DNA from: an uncultured Nitratifractor sp.
GTDB taxonomy: Bacteria > Campylobacterota > Campylobacteria > Campylobacterales > Sulfurovaceae
Direction of reading: 5' to 3'
DNA: 38,162 nt
Assembly (NCBI GenBank): GCA_947311565.1
Contig: CAMZLH010000060.1
Coordinates: 1 to 38,162 of the forward strand
The notes under the pieces are model-generated. The model saw only the letters and a program-made list of their open reading frames with translations. It had not been told where the DNA came from and ran no database searches. Position numbers and translations under genes: made by a program. Below, one piece after another: positions 1-8,675 of this stretch (the first letter of the stretch is position 1; every line of letters begins with the position of its first letter).

Positions 1-395
1 AATGTAATTACTTTATATCTTTTTTTATCAAAATTAGTCTGTCCATACTTTCTAGCAATCTTTAAAGCACCCTCATTTGCCTCTGCACCAGAATTTGCAA
101 AAAATAGTCTCATATCAAAACCACTTAAACCTACGATCTCTTTAGCAAGCTTTGCTTGTGGCTCTATTAACCAAAGATTAGATGTATGTAGGAGTCTTTT
201 AGACTGCTCACATATTACACTAGATAATCTCTCATTTCCATGCCCTACGCTACATACGCCAATTCCACTACTAAAATCTATATACTCTTTACCTTCACTA
301 TCGTAAAGTTTAGCATCTTTACCCTCTACAAAAGATGTTGCAATACGCCCATAAGAGTGTAGAATATATTCACTATCTAATTTTGTTATATCCAT
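1..395 (-). CDS. argD: Acetylornithine aminotransferase, N-terminal part (runs off left edge)
   Basis: Reading leftward from the ATG at 395 gives an open frame of about 131 residues that leaves the window without a stop, so it is missing from the ORF track. The translation starts MDITKLDSEYILHSYGR and contains SSGIGVCSVGHGN and FFANSGAEANEGALKIARK. These are hallmarks of class III PLP aminotransferases of the ArgD/AstC group (established family knowledge). ArgD converts N-acetylglutamate semialdehyde to N-acetylornithine in arginine synthesis and can also act on succinyl-diaminopimelate. The PLP lysine lies outside the window. A TGGTATAATA box on the minus strand at 461-470 is a plausible promoter. 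Another class III aminotransferase is possible, but the N-terminus matches epsilonproteobacterial ArgD well. Confidence 0.88.
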   Translation of the reverse strand, partial: MDITKLDSEYILHSYGRIATSFVEGKDAKLYDSEGKEYIDFSSGIGVCSVGHGNERLSSVICEQSKRLLHTSNLWLIEPQAKLAKEIVGLSGFDMRLFFANSGAEANEGALKIARKYGQTNFDKKRYKVIT

Positions 396-460
396 ATTAA
401 AAGCCCTTCTACATAAGTTTATATTTTATTATTAAAACTCATAGTTTTAAAAAATTACGA

Positions 461-470
461 TATTATACCA
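461..470 (-). promoter_or_regulatory. Extended -10 promoter for argD
   Basis: The minus strand reads TGGTATAATA, an extended -10 box (TGn-TATAAT type) about 65 bases upstream of the argD ATG. There is no clear -35, as is usual for sigma-70 promoters in Campylobacterota. The same stretch read on the plus strand (TATTATACCA) lies upstream of the EamA gene but is a weaker match. Confidence 0.5.
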
Positions 471-495
471 TTTGTATTTAAATCAAAGGTGGAAT

Positions 496-1380
496 ATGTT
501 ATCTAAAATAGATAAAGGTATACTATATATGCTATTAGCTTCTCTCTCATTTGCACTAATGGGAGGAGCAGTTAAGATGATCTCTTACCTACCATCTGTA
601 GAAATTACTCTATTTCGTAATATTTTTGGTGTAGCGATTATACTATTTGCTCTGCTTAAAAACCCTAGCAACTCAAAAGGTGGCAAGCCACTACTTCTAT
701 TTTTTAGAGGATTTATAGGTTTTTTAGCTCTACTTGCATACTTTTATAATATGGCAAATATACCTTTAGGAGTTGCCACAACTTACAATAAAACATCGCC
801 TCTATTTTTAGCATTTTTTGCATGGTTGTTTTTTAAAGAAGAGCCACCAAAACTAGCAATTTTAGCACTAGTTTTTGGCTTTTTAGGCTTAGTTTTAATA
901 GCAAAACCTGTAGGTTTTAGCCTTAGTAAGTATGATATATTAGGGTTGTTTTCTGGTATAGGTGCAGCAATGGCTTATACATCTATTAAAGAGCTTAAAA
1001 ACTACTACGATACAAGAGAGATTGCACTATCATTTATGCTTGTTGGAACTATTGGACCAATAGTCTTAATGGTAATTTCAGAGTTTTTTAAATTCGACAA
1101 GAGTGTAGATTTTCTCTTTAGCCAATTTATTATACCAAAGGGTATTGATTGGTTATTTATAATTATTATTGGTCTATTTGCTACAGCTTCGCAACTACTA
1201 ATGACAAAATCTTACTCTATAACAAAAGCCTCGATTGCTGGAACAATTACATATACACAGATAATATTTGGAGTAGTAGTTGGCACACTATTAGGAGATA
1301 TATTTCCAGATACATATACGTTAATTGGAATGTTATTAATTATATTTGCAGGTCTTTTAGTTACGCTACCAAAGAGGTAG
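496..1380 (+). CDS. EamA/DMT-family permease (RhaT/YdcZ-like), 10 TM
   Basis: An integral inner-membrane protein of 294 residues with about ten hydrophobic segments in two EamA repeats, the usual length and shape of the drug/metabolite transporter superfamily. The first repeat contains ASLSFALMGGAVKMIS and EITLFRNIFG, typical of EamA N-termini. The substrate cannot be inferred; relatives export amino acids, metabolites or cofactors. The track starts this ORF at a TTG (472), but an ATG at 496 is preceded by AAAGGTGGA at good spacing, so I chose 496. It converges with a second EamA gene only 3 bases beyond its stop, and a shared hairpin lies at the junction. Confidence 0.85.
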   Translation: MLSKIDKGILYMLLASLSFALMGGAVKMISYLPSVEITLFRNIFGVAIILFALLKNPSNSKGGKPLLLFFRGFIGFLALLAYFYNMANIPLGVATTYNKTSPLFLAFFAWLFFKEEPPKLAILALVFGFLGLVLIAKPVGFSLSKYDILGLFSGIGAAMAYTSIKELKNYYDTREIALSFMLVGTIGPIVLMVISEFFKFDKSVDFLFSQFIIPKGIDWLFIIIIGLFATASQLLMTKSYSITKASIAGTITYTQIIFGVVVGTLLGDIFPDTYTLIGMLLIIFAGLLVTLPKR

Positions 1381-1383
1381 CAA

Positions 1384-2253
1384 CTAAAGAGATAGCTTTA
1401 AATCTCTTTTTATAATTAGTTTATGTAGCCATAAAGAGAAGGCAATTAACCCACCACCAATTAGTAAGCTAGTATAGTTTATATCTCTGCCCCAAAGAAG
1501 TAAATTAACTACCAAACCAAGTGGAACAACCGCATTATTCATAATTGCCAATATTCCACTATCAACCTTTGTAGCTCCTCTGTTCCATAAAAAGTACCCA
1601 ATACCCGAAGCTACAACACCAAGCCATATAAGAACTGCTACTTGTGTAGTATCTAGATGCATTTTTGCACTGTTACCAAATAGTAAAAATGCTGCCAAAG
1701 AGATTAATAAAGCCCCAAAATGAAAATATCCAAAGATAGTCGATTGCTTAATATTTTGTAACTCTTTTTTCTCTAATAGCTTTTTATAAAGAACTTGCCC
1801 AAGAGCAAAAGCAACATTAGCCCCCTGAACCATCATAAAGCCTAAAAAGAAGTTATCATTTATTTGAGTCTGCTTAATTACATATGCCCCAAGTACAGCA
1901 ATTGCTGCAGTTACTATATATAAGAAGTTAAATTTACCTTTTAGAAAATCGTAAATTATAGTTACATAAATTGGTGTAAAGATAGTAAAAAGTAGAACCT
2001 CTGGTACACTTAAAAAGAGAAATGATTTAAAGAAAAATATATACATTATTCCTATTTGAATAACCCCAATACCCATAATCTTAAGCTTCAAAGAGTTTGC
2101 AACCTTAAAATTTGTAAACGGAATAAATATCAAAGAAGCCAAACCTACACGAATTAAAACCGAAAAGTAACTATCGACTTTGCCAGCTAAATAAACTCCA
2201 ATAAAAGAGAAAGAGAATGCCCATATAAATGTCATTATTGCTAAAAATCTCAT
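1384..2253 (-). CDS. EamA/DMT-family permease, second paralogue
   Basis: A 289-residue, roughly ten-TM EamA protein, convergent with the previous permease but not a recent duplicate of it: the sequences differ throughout. The N-terminus AIMTFIWAFSFSFIGVYLAG and the C-terminal LGVVASGIGYFLWNRGATKV are typical of the EamA superfamily. The ATG at 2253 is preceded on the coding strand by AAGGATCTTA, a good ribosome-binding site. It ends in the basic stretch HKLIIKRDLKLSL. The substrate is unknown. The gene is probably transcribed from its own promoter just upstream in the 2254-2329 gap. Two head-on permeases of one superfamily suggest independent acquisition or an old divergent pair. Confidence 0.85.
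   Translation of the reverse strand: MRFLAIMTFIWAFSFSFIGVYLAGKVDSYFSVLIRVGLASLIFIPFTNFKVANSLKLKIMGIGVIQIGIMYIFFFKSFLFLSVPEVLLFTIFTPIYVTIIYDFLKGKFNFLYIVTAAIAVLGAYVIKQTQINDNFFLGFMMVQGANVAFALGQVLYKKLLEKKELQNIKQSTIFGYFHFGALLISLAAFLLFGNSAKMHLDTTQVAVLIWLGVVASGIGYFLWNRGATKVDSGILAIMNNAVVPLGLVVNLLLWGRDINYTSLLIGGGLIAFSLWLHKLIIKRDLKLSL
1386..1411 (+). terminator. Rho-independent terminator of the EamA gene
   Basis: AAAGAGAT-agctttaa-ATCTCTTT is a perfect 8-bp stem with an 8-nt loop, running directly into a T stretch (TTTTTATAA) on the plus strand. It begins 6 bases after the plus-strand stop codon and lies inside the last codons of the convergent EamA gene. Confidence 0.6.
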
Positions 2254-2329
2254 TAAGATCCTTTTTATTATAAAATAAGTTTGGAATTATAGCAGAGATA
2301 CAACTTATTTGCAATAAAATAGCTATCGC

Positions 2330-3037
2330 TTACTTTTTGGCAATAAAAGTTACAAAATTTCCCCACTGAAAGAGAGTCTCTACACTCTTAAACCCAGCCT
2401 CTTTACACATTGTAATATTTTCATTTATTGTAAATGGAATAAGTACATTCTCTAAAGCCTCTCTTTTCTTTACAATCTCTGTTTCGCTATAGCCTTGACT
2501 TTTTTTGTATTTGTAGTAGATATCTATAATATCTTTATCTGTTTTTTTATCTTCAAATACTATCTTTTCACTAAAAATAAAAATCCCACCATCTCTTAAA
2601 CCATCAAATACTCTTTTAGTTAATTTTGGTCTATTTAGTGGGCGAATAAACTGTAAAGTGTAGTTAGCAACTATACAATTAAACTCTTTAATACTATACT
2701 CTAACATATCAGCATACTCAAAAGATATATTCTCTACCCCATAAGCTTTAACTTTAATATTTGCTTGTTTTAACATTGGCTTAGAGTTGTCAATTCCAAT
2801 AAGCTCTAAATCTTTAATTTGGCTATTTAAATTAATCAAAAACTTACCCGTAGAGCTACCAAGGTCTAAAACCTTATCTCCACTTTTTGCATAAAGTTTT
2901 AAAAAATCAATTATAAGCTCTTGTACCTCACTATAAAAAGGAACTGACCTATTTAACATATCATCAAAAACCGAAGCCACAGCCTCATCGAACTCAAACT
3001 TTTTATCTAACTCTTTACTAAAGACTCTATCTTTCAT
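2330..3037 (-). CDS. cmoA: Carboxy-S-adenosyl-L-methionine synthase CmoA
   Basis: A 235-residue class I SAM methyltransferase-fold protein. The N-terminal [20 protein letters not shown] signature is specific to CmoA. The SAM-binding glycine loop is [13 protein letters not shown], and [12 protein letters not shown] later in the chain is also characteristic. CmoA makes carboxy-SAM from SAM and prephenate; CmoB uses it to form 5-carboxymethoxyuridine at the wobble base of certain tRNAs (established). Length matches the family. The ATG overlaps by one base the TAA stop of an upstream reading frame (TAATG on the coding strand), as if the gene had been coupled to a now-decayed neighbour. No cmoB is visible in this window. 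Confidence 0.9.
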   Translation of the reverse strand: MKDRVFSKELDKKFEFDEAVASVFDDMLNRSVPFYSEVQELIIDFLKLYAKSGDKVLDLGSSTGKFLINLNSQIKDLELIGIDNSKPMLKQANIKVKAYGVENISFEYADMLEYSIKEFNCIVANYTLQFIRPLNRPKLTKRVFDGLRDGGIFIFSEKIVFEDKKTDKDIIDIYYKYKKSQGYSETEIVKKREALENVLIPFTINENITMCKEAGFKSVETLFQWGNFVTFIAKK

Positions 3038-3158
3038 TAAACCTCAAATATCTCTTTTAATTCAATCTCTAAGCCCAAAGGTTCAACACTTATCTTAGCA
3101 TCTACGCCATTACACCAGTAAGCTTATACTCTTTGCCTATTAACTCAATTCTACACAA
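3037..3158 (-). pseudogene. 3' relic of an unknown gene upstream of cmoA
   Basis: On the minus strand a coding-like peptide GVDAKISVEPLGLEIELKEI runs to a TAA that overlaps the cmoA ATG (TAATG). Just upstream, in another frame, lies RIELIGKEYKLTG before a stop. The two pieces read as one C-terminus broken by a frameshift near 3105-3120. No further coding sequence is visible upstream, so only the tail seems to survive. I do not recognise the family. The evidence is the sensible amino-acid content and the operon-style overlap with cmoA, so this is an inference. Confidence 0.4.
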
Positions 3159-3399
3159 TCACATATTTAGCATTTACCAAAATCTACTCTACCTTCTGCT
3201 AAGTGCTACTTGCATTATTCAAATATCTGATACTTTAGCCTAACTTTAAGTTTTAAACTCTTTAAAGTTAAATTCAATATTAAAGATACTTTATATGAGC
3301 CTAAAACTCACATCTAAAACCAAAAACCAATCAGAAATTAACCAACACATAAGCTATAATTTATGCTAACTAAAACCTAAATTATAGCTACTTAACACT
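3159..3399. other. Gene-free stretch with one short dispersed repeat
   Basis: I see no convincing ORF. The segment 3295-3331 (TGAGCCTAAAACTCACATC) resembles the hairpin block at 11281-11312 downstream of glyS, so it is probably a member of a small intergenic repeat family. The rest is low-complexity AT-rich sequence. Confidence 0.4.
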
Positions 3400-4194
3400 C
3401 TACTTCTGATAAGTTCGTGTTCTTACAAACCATCCTTTTCTAAATCTCTTTAGGTTTCGCTTTGGTGGTGATACTTTTATTAGTCTATCTAAAATATATC
3501 TAGTAGAGTTTGCGAAGGCCATAAATTTATTTGGATTGGTTTCGTCGAAGTGCTCTAACACTTGGTATAGTCCCCAGCCTGTATTTTGGTATCGTTCTGT
3601 CTCTAGTGTGCCGTCGCCTTTAAAGTTGGTATAGTCTATTAGGCAGTATGCTCCTTGTGGGTCTATTGTACCATTTGATTTATATAAAAGTTTACTAAAT
3701 ACTCGTTTTATTTTTGCTCTCTCTTTTGCATTTGAAGCATAATTAATTAATTTTTTGTATGCACTATTTAATCTATACACCATAAATTGTGCTTGAAGAG
3801 CTTTTGTATTGTTTAGAAATGTTGTTAGCTCTTGCATTTTTGGAGTATTTAGTTTTTTTGCTCTTTTCCACTCGGCATAACTATTCCATACACAACTCAT
3901 ATTTGGATTTAGCCATTTTGGTGGCTTTGCTCCTCGTTTTGTTATAAACTTTAGCATATTTGGAAAGGCGTGATAAAACCACATTGGCTTATCTTTAGTA
4001 AACCAAATAAAGTGCCCTACCCCTAAACTTGCAAACTCTTCACCCTTATTCCACCACACTAAGTATTTATGCTTACCCGCACCTTCATTTATCCAAATCC
4101 TATTTGCTATAACTAGAGCATCTCTGTTACTAAGCTTAATATCTGCCGATAAAAAAGTACTAAAAAAAAGAGCTGCTATTAATAATTTTTTCAT
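3400..4194 (-). CDS. Exported lysozyme-like protein of unknown function
   Basis: A 264-residue protein with a clear Sec signal peptide (MKKLLIAALFFSTFLSA, cleavage near residue 17), so periplasmic or secreted. The mature N-terminus has NEGAGKHKYLVWWNKGEEF followed by ASLGVGHFIWF. This spacing recalls the catalytic Glu / Asp-loop / (T)xGxGH pattern of phage-type lysozymes, with Glu37 as candidate general acid and GVGH at 58-61. That analogy is my inference; the remainder (for example the YCLIDYTNFKGDGTLETERY region) does not match a muramidase I can name. AGGTAGG precedes the ATG. The C-terminus is strongly basic (RNLKRFRKGWFVRTRTYQK), which could bind an anionic polymer. The gene stands alone between cmoA and bcp. 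Confidence 0.72.
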   Translation of the reverse strand: MKKLLIAALFFSTFLSADIKLSNRDALVIANRIWINEGAGKHKYLVWWNKGEEFASLGVGHFIWFTKDKPMWFYHAFPNMLKFITKRGAKPPKWLNPNMSCVWNSYAEWKRAKKLNTPKMQELTTFLNNTKALQAQFMVYRLNSAYKKLINYASNAKERAKIKRVFSKLLYKSNGTIDPQGAYCLIDYTNFKGDGTLETERYQNTGWGLYQVLEHFDETNPNKFMAFANSTRYILDRLIKVSPPKRNLKRFRKGWFVRTRTYQK

Positions 4195-4264
4195 TTTACC
4201 TACCTCTTTATTTAATTAATAATTTTTGGAAATAGTCTTCTTCTATATTTTATCAATCTGCCAA

Positions 4265-4286
4265 TTGGTGCAACGCGTTACACCAA
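4265..4286. repeat. Imperfect palindrome downstream of bcp
   Basis: TTGGTG-c-AACG/CGTT-a-CACCAA forms nested inverted arms around the self-complementary centre AACGCGTT, with one C/A mismatch. It is GC-richer than its surroundings and lies between the bcp stop and the exported protein gene. It could act as a terminator (no T run follows) or be a short intergenic repeat. Confidence 0.4.
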
Positions 4287-4307
4287 CGCATAATAAACAA
4301 AAGCCAA

Positions 4308-4775
4308 CTATCCCTTAAGCTCTTTTAACTTTTCTAAAACCTCTTGTGCATGGTTTTTAACTTTAACTTTCTCCCATTTATGTGCAATATTTCCATCTGG
4401 ATCTATTAAAAATGTACTTCTAACTATTCCCATGTACTCTCTTCCATATAGCTTTTTTAACTGCCACACACCATATTTTTGAGCTAGTTCCTTCTCTTCA
4501 TCGCTTATTAATGTAATTGTTAAATCTTTTTTTGCAATGAAATTACAGTGTCTCTTAACAGAGTCTGGGCTAGCACCTAAAATTGTTGCGCCACTCTTTT
4601 CAAACTCATCTTTTAATGCTGTAAAATCTAGAGCCTCTGTTGTACAACCAGGTGTACTATCTTTTGGATAAAAATACAAAACTATCCAACTACCTGCAAA
4701 ATCTCTTAAACAAATCTCTTCACTATCTTGATTGGGCAAACAAAAATCTGGTGCCTTAGTTTCAATATCTACCAT
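4308..4775 (-). CDS. bcp: Bcp/PrxQ-family thiol peroxidase (peroxiredoxin)
   Basis: A 155-residue peroxiredoxin with the active-site segment YFYPKDSTPGCTTEALDF. Cys44 is the peroxidatic cysteine inside PGCT. It reduces hydroperoxides in the cytosol with electrons from thioredoxin (established for the family). The E. coli Bcp resolving cysteine, five residues after the peroxidatic one, is replaced here by Leu49. Cys77 in SVKRHCNF falls where PrxQ members with the resolving cysteine in helix alpha-3 carry it, so it probably fills that role. The ATG is preceded by AGGATATAAA. Length is normal. It is transcribed divergently from the UbiD-type gene. Confidence 0.9.
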   Translation of the reverse strand: MVDIETKAPDFCLPNQDSEEICLRDFAGSWIVLYFYPKDSTPGCTTEALDFTALKDEFEKSGATILGASPDSVKRHCNFIAKKDLTITLISDEEKELAQKYGVWQLKKLYGREYMGIVRSTFLIDPDGNIAHKWEKVKVKNHAQEVLEKLKELKG

Positions 4776-4972
4776 TTTATATCCTAATATAATTTTAAAC
4801 CATATCGTCTATACAGATACTCTATAATATATAAAGTATAAACTAGGTTATACTATTATATCAAAAAAATACTTATCACTATAGCAAAACTCTATTGATA
4901 GTTTTTCTACTGTTATATAGTAATTATATTAACTTTTTAAGATATTAAGTGCTAATCATAATCTCTTTTTTG

Positions 4973-4978
4973 TATAAT
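4973..4978 (+). promoter_or_regulatory. -10 box of the UbiD-type gene
   Basis: TTTTTTGTATAATAATAAG contains a consensus TATAAT 33 bases upstream of the ATG at 5012, preceded by a T-rich tract as is common in Campylobacterota promoters. Confidence 0.5.
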
Positions 4979-5011
4979 AATAAGCAAAATGTAGATGTAA
5001 ATGGAGATTAA

Positions 5012-6841
5012 ATGCAAGATGTTGTAGAGTGGCTAAAGCAAAATGGTAATTTAAAAGTAATAGATATACCTTTAGATATTGAGCTAGAGATTCCTCATGT
5101 AGCTTATGTAGAGGTTAAAGAAGATAACTCACAACCAATTCTATTTACAAAACCTATATATAAGAAAAAGGGTATCGAATATGATACTCCTGTTTTAATG
5201 AATATTTTTGCTAATAAAGATATTACTAGTAAAATATTTGCTAAAGAGCCAGACATTATAGGAGAGCAGATAGATAGTTTAATGAAATTCAAGCCACCAA
5301 AGGGGTTTTTAGATAAAATTAAGATGCTACCAAATGTAGTTAAACTTAAGAATATATTTCCTAAAAGAAGTAGCTCTAGAGGTGCATCTCAAGAGGTTAT
5401 TTGGCAAGGTAGCGATATTGATTTAGATAAGCTTCCAATTTTGAAAACTTGGGAAGAAGATGGTGGTAGATTTATAACTATGGGGCAAGTTTATACCCAA
5501 AGTCTTGATGGCTCTATGCAAAATGTCGGTATGTATAGGTTGCAACAGCTATCAAATAACACTCTTGCAATGCATTGGCAGATACACAAAGATGCAAGCA
5601 ATTTTTTTGACCAATATACTGAAGCTGGAAAGAAGATGCCAGTTAGCATTGGAATTGGTGGTGACCCTCTTTATATTTGGTGTGGTCAAGCACCTATGCC
5701 TCATGGAGTCTTTGAACTACTTTTATATGGACTTATTCGTAATAAAAATGCAAAATTGGTAAAAGGTATTACTAACGATATCTATGTACCAGAAGATGTA
5801 GATTTTGTAATAGAGGGGTTTGTTGATCCAACTAAATTTGCACCAGAGGGTCCATTTGGCGACCATACGGGTTATTATACTCTAATAGAGAATTTTCCAA
5901 TAATGGAAATTACTGCAATTACACACAAGAAAAACCCAGTATTTGCAGCAACAGTTGTTGGAAAACCACCTCTAGAAGATAAATATTTTGGATGGGCAAC
6001 AGAGAGAATATTTTTGCCACTTCTAAAGCCACTAGCCCCTGAACTAATTGATTATAATATGCCAGAAAACGGAGTCTTTCATAACCTAATACTAGCAAAG
6101 ATGCACCACAAATACCCAGGACATGCAAAGCAGTTTATGCATGCATTTTGGGGTGTTGGGCAGATGAGTTTTGTAAAACATGCAATATTTGTAAAAGATG
6201 ATGCACCAGAGCTTGAAGAGTTTGATAAGCTAACAAAGTATATTCTAAACAGAGTCAGCAAAGAGAGAATATTTATAAGTGAGGGTGTGGTTGATCACCT
6301 TGACCACTCAAGCCCAAAACAATTTGTAGGTGGAAAACTAGGAGTCGATGCAACTGGTGATATAGTAGAAAAAAGAGTTAAAGATATTAGCGATAAAGTG
6401 TTGCTTAAAAAGATGCAAGAGATTAATAGCAATATTTTATCACTAAAGAGTTACTACAAAGATACAGCAAATCCAATAACAGTAATTGCAGTTAAAAAGA
6501 GTGAATCTATGCTAAATCTATTTAAAAAGTTAGAGCCACTTAGTGAGTATTTATCTATATTGGTTGTAGTTGATAGCCAAAATAATGATTTAGATAACCC
6601 ATATATGTTAATTTGGAGAGTAGTTAATAATATTGATAGTAACCGTGATATTATTTTAGAGCCATTTATTGCCATAGATGGTACAAACAAAAATAAACTT
6701 GACGGATTTAACAGAGAGTGGCCAAAAGATGCAAACTGCACAAAAGAGGTACTTGATAGATTAAATAAGTTAAAAGTAATCGATATTGATGATGAGTTTA
6801 TAATTAAGCATAGCCTACTTGATTTTAATTTGTATAGATAG
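5012..6841 (+). CDS. UbiD-family decarboxylase, menaquinone biosynthesis type
   Basis: A 609-residue UbiD-superfamily protein, a cytosolic prenylated-FMN-dependent decarboxylase. Diagnostic segments are ITMGQVYTQSLDGSMQNVGM, VIEGFVDP, and APEGPFGDHTGYYT, which forms part of the cofactor/active-site region. The length of about 600 residues, longer than E. coli UbiD, fits the clade linked to the futalosine menaquinone pathway (the menaquinone decarboxylase family modelled on SCO4490). mqnC elsewhere in the window supports that role. The start at 5012 has GGAGAT six bases upstream. It is monocistronic and divergent from bcp. Decarboxylation of another aromatic acid cannot be excluded from sequence alone. 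Confidence 0.88.
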   Translation: MQDVVEWLKQNGNLKVIDIPLDIELEIPHVAYVEVKEDNSQPILFTKPIYKKKGIEYDTPVLMNIFANKDITSKIFAKEPDIIGEQIDSLMKFKPPKGFLDKIKMLPNVVKLKNIFPKRSSSRGASQEVIWQGSDIDLDKLPILKTWEEDGGRFITMGQVYTQSLDGSMQNVGMYRLQQLSNNTLAMHWQIHKDASNFFDQYTEAGKKMPVSIGIGGDPLYIWCGQAPMPHGVFELLLYGLIRNKNAKLVKGITNDIYVPEDVDFVIEGFVDPTKFAPEGPFGDHTGYYTLIENFPIMEITAITHKKNPVFAATVVGKPPLEDKYFGWATERIFLPLLKPLAPELIDYNMPENGVFHNLILAKMHHKYPGHAKQFMHAFWGVGQMSFVKHAIFVKDDAPELEEFDKLTKYILNRVSKERIFISEGVVDHLDHSSPKQFVGGKLGVDATGDIVEKRVKDISDKVLLKKMQEINSNILSLKSYYKDTANPITVIAVKKSESMLNLFKKLEPLSEYLSILVVVDSQNNDLDNPYMLIWRVVNNIDSNRDIILEPFIAIDGTNKNKLDGFNREWPKDANCTKEVLDRLNKLKVIDIDDEFIIKHSLLDFNLYR

Positions 6842-6967
6842 ATTAACTAATCACTCTTATGATAAAGAGAGATTACTCTATATTGCCTCACTAAGGTAAA
6901 TAGATCAATTTTTGATAGAGTGATTTTGAAGCCCTACTCTTAGCTAAGGCAAAAGAATTAACAGATA

Positions 6968-6996
6968 AGTATGGGTAAAAGTACTGTACCCATACT
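6968..6996. repeat. 10-bp perfect hairpin downstream of the UbiD-type gene
   Basis: AGTATGGGTA-aaagtactg-TACCCATACT is a perfect 10-bp inverted repeat with a 9-nt loop in the gap between the convergent ubiD-type and purH genes. No T run follows on either strand, so it may be a Rho-assisted terminator, an mRNA 3'-end stabiliser or a remnant. Confidence 0.5.
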
Positions 6997-7103
6997 GAAG
7001 AGCATTAGAAGGCAATCTGCAAGCAAAAAAACTTTTAAATTAAGAAGTTACTCCTAAAGATTTTTTAATATATTACCCACCTTAGTTCGTTTAATCATTA
7101 CTA

Positions 7104-8636
7104 TTAATGTAAGAAGTGTCTTACTGTAGTAAAGTACATAGAGATACTATGCTCATTAGCAGCCTCTATAACCTCTTCATCTCTAATACTTCCACCTGGT
7201 TGAATAATTGCACTTACTCCAGCAGCTGCCGCAGCATCAACAGAGTCTCTAAATGGGAAAAATGCTTCACTTGCTAGTGTTGAGCCACTAATATCTAGAC
7301 CCATCTCTTTAGCTTTTTTAATTGCACATTGTGCAGCATCTACACGGCTAGTCATACCCATCCCAACTGCTACCATTGCACCATTTTTTACATATACTAC
7401 ACAGTTACTCTTTGTAAGTCCTGCTACCTTCCATGCTATCTCTAAATCTAATAGCTGCTCAGCAGTTGCACTATCCGTTGTCACACATTTTGCATTTTTT
7501 ACTTCGTTATCGCATATACAGTCACTATTTTGATAGACAAATCCACCATTAATATGTTTAAAGTCATATTTATCATTAGAAGTTAATAGTCTTTCACTAT
7601 TAAAGCTAAATAGTTTTAATCTCTTCTTCTTACTAAACTCCTCTATAGCCTCTTTAGTAAAGTCACCTGCTACTATAACTTCTAGGAATATCTCATTCAT
7701 CTTTTTTGCAAGCTCTAAATCTACAACGCCATTTACTGCTACAACTCCACCAAATGCAGAGATAGGATCGCACTTAAGAGCCTCTGTATAAGAGTTAAAT
7801 AGTCTATCTTTAATTGCAAATCCACATGGGTTTCCATGTTTAACAATACAAACTGCATCTTTCTCTCCAAAACTTGAAGCTATCTTTAAAGCACCATTAA
7901 TATCTGTTAGGTTATTAAAACTAGCTTCACCTTTTACACTGTTAAAGTTTTGACTATAAAAGTTCTCAAACTCGTAAAGTGCACCATCTTGATGAGGATT
8001 TTCACCATATCTTGTATTAAATGCCTTTTTACCAACTATAAATTGCTTATCACCAAAGCCACTATTATATCTTTGATTCATATAGTTAGCTATCATACTA
8101 TCATATGCTGCTGTATGCTCATAAGCCTTTATCATTAAGTCTCTTCGGAATTCAAAACTATCACTCTTAGTTTTTACTGCCTCTATAACTTTAGAGTAGT
8201 CGCTACTATCTGTTACAATTAAAACATCTTTAAAGTTTTTAGCAGCACTTCTAACCATTGTTGGTCCACCAATATCGATATTTTCTATAATTTCATCAAA
8301 ATCATCTGTTCTCTCTATTGTCTCTTTAAATGGATATAAGTTTACACATACTAAATCTATGCCTTCAATTTCTAGCTCTTTTGCTTGCGATGCATGAGAC
8401 TCGTTATCTCTTTTGTATAAAATACCTCCATGTACATATGGATTTAGTGTTTTAACACGCCCCTCAAAGCACTCTGGAAATTTAGTAATTTTGTCTATTT
8501 CTACAACATCTATACCACTCTCTTGTAGTCTCTTATATGTACCACCTGTTGATACTATCTCAAACCCAAGGCTACTTAGCTCTTTTGCAAACTCAACTAC
8601 GCCGCTTTTATCACTTACACTTAAAAGTGCTCTCAT
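7104..8636 (-). CDS. purH: Bifunctional AICAR formyltransferase / IMP cyclohydrolase
   Basis: A 510-residue PurH catalysing the last two steps of IMP synthesis in the cytosol. The N-terminal MGS-like IMP cyclohydrolase domain (about 1-190) starts [20 protein letters not shown] and contains [10 protein letters not shown] and [15 protein letters not shown]. The C-terminal AICAR transformylase domain carries [15 protein letters not shown] and [16 protein letters not shown], all diagnostic. Length is normal. The ATG at 8636 has AAGGA upstream. It is divergent from kdsB across a 62-base gap containing a symmetrical -10 palindrome. Confidence 0.96.
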   Translation of the reverse strand: MRALLSVSDKSGVVEFAKELSSLGFEIVSTGGTYKRLQESGIDVVEIDKITKFPECFEGRVKTLNPYVHGGILYKRDNESHASQAKELEIEGIDLVCVNLYPFKETIERTDDFDEIIENIDIGGPTMVRSAAKNFKDVLIVTDSSDYSKVIEAVKTKSDSFEFRRDLMIKAYEHTAAYDSMIANYMNQRYNSGFGDKQFIVGKKAFNTRYGENPHQDGALYEFENFYSQNFNSVKGEASFNNLTDINGALKIASSFGEKDAVCIVKHGNPCGFAIKDRLFNSYTEALKCDPISAFGGVVAVNGVVDLELAKKMNEIFLEVIVAGDFTKEAIEEFSKKKRLKLFSFNSERLLTSNDKYDFKHINGGFVYQNSDCICDNEVKNAKCVTTDSATAEQLLDLEIAWKVAGLTKSNCVVYVKNGAMVAVGMGMTSRVDAAQCAIKKAKEMGLDISGSTLASEAFFPFRDSVDAAAAAGVSAIIQPGGSIRDEEVIEAANEHSISMYFTTVRHFLH

Positions 8637-8661
8637 ATATAATTCCTTTTTACAAAATAAT

Positions 8662-8675
8662 GGTATAATTATACC
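8662..8675. promoter_or_regulatory. Symmetrical bidirectional -10 palindrome (purH / kdsB)
   Basis: GGTATAATTATACC is a perfect 14-base palindrome that presents TATAAT with an upstream GG on both strands. It is about 25-35 bases from the purH ATG on one side and the kdsB ATG on the other, so a single element can supply the -10 box for both divergent genes. Confidence 0.6.

Noticed and set aside
1149-1415. ORF of 88 aa overlapping the EamA gene
   Set aside because: An out-of-frame shadow of the permease, with Tyr/Ile/Asn-rich nonsense composition.
6842-7010. Coding-like scrap SDFEALLLAKAKELTDKYG on the plus strand near 6917-6978
   Set aside because: A short peptide with stops just upstream, no start, no ribosome-binding site and no family recognised. 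It may be another gene relic, but the evidence is too thin to list as a feature.
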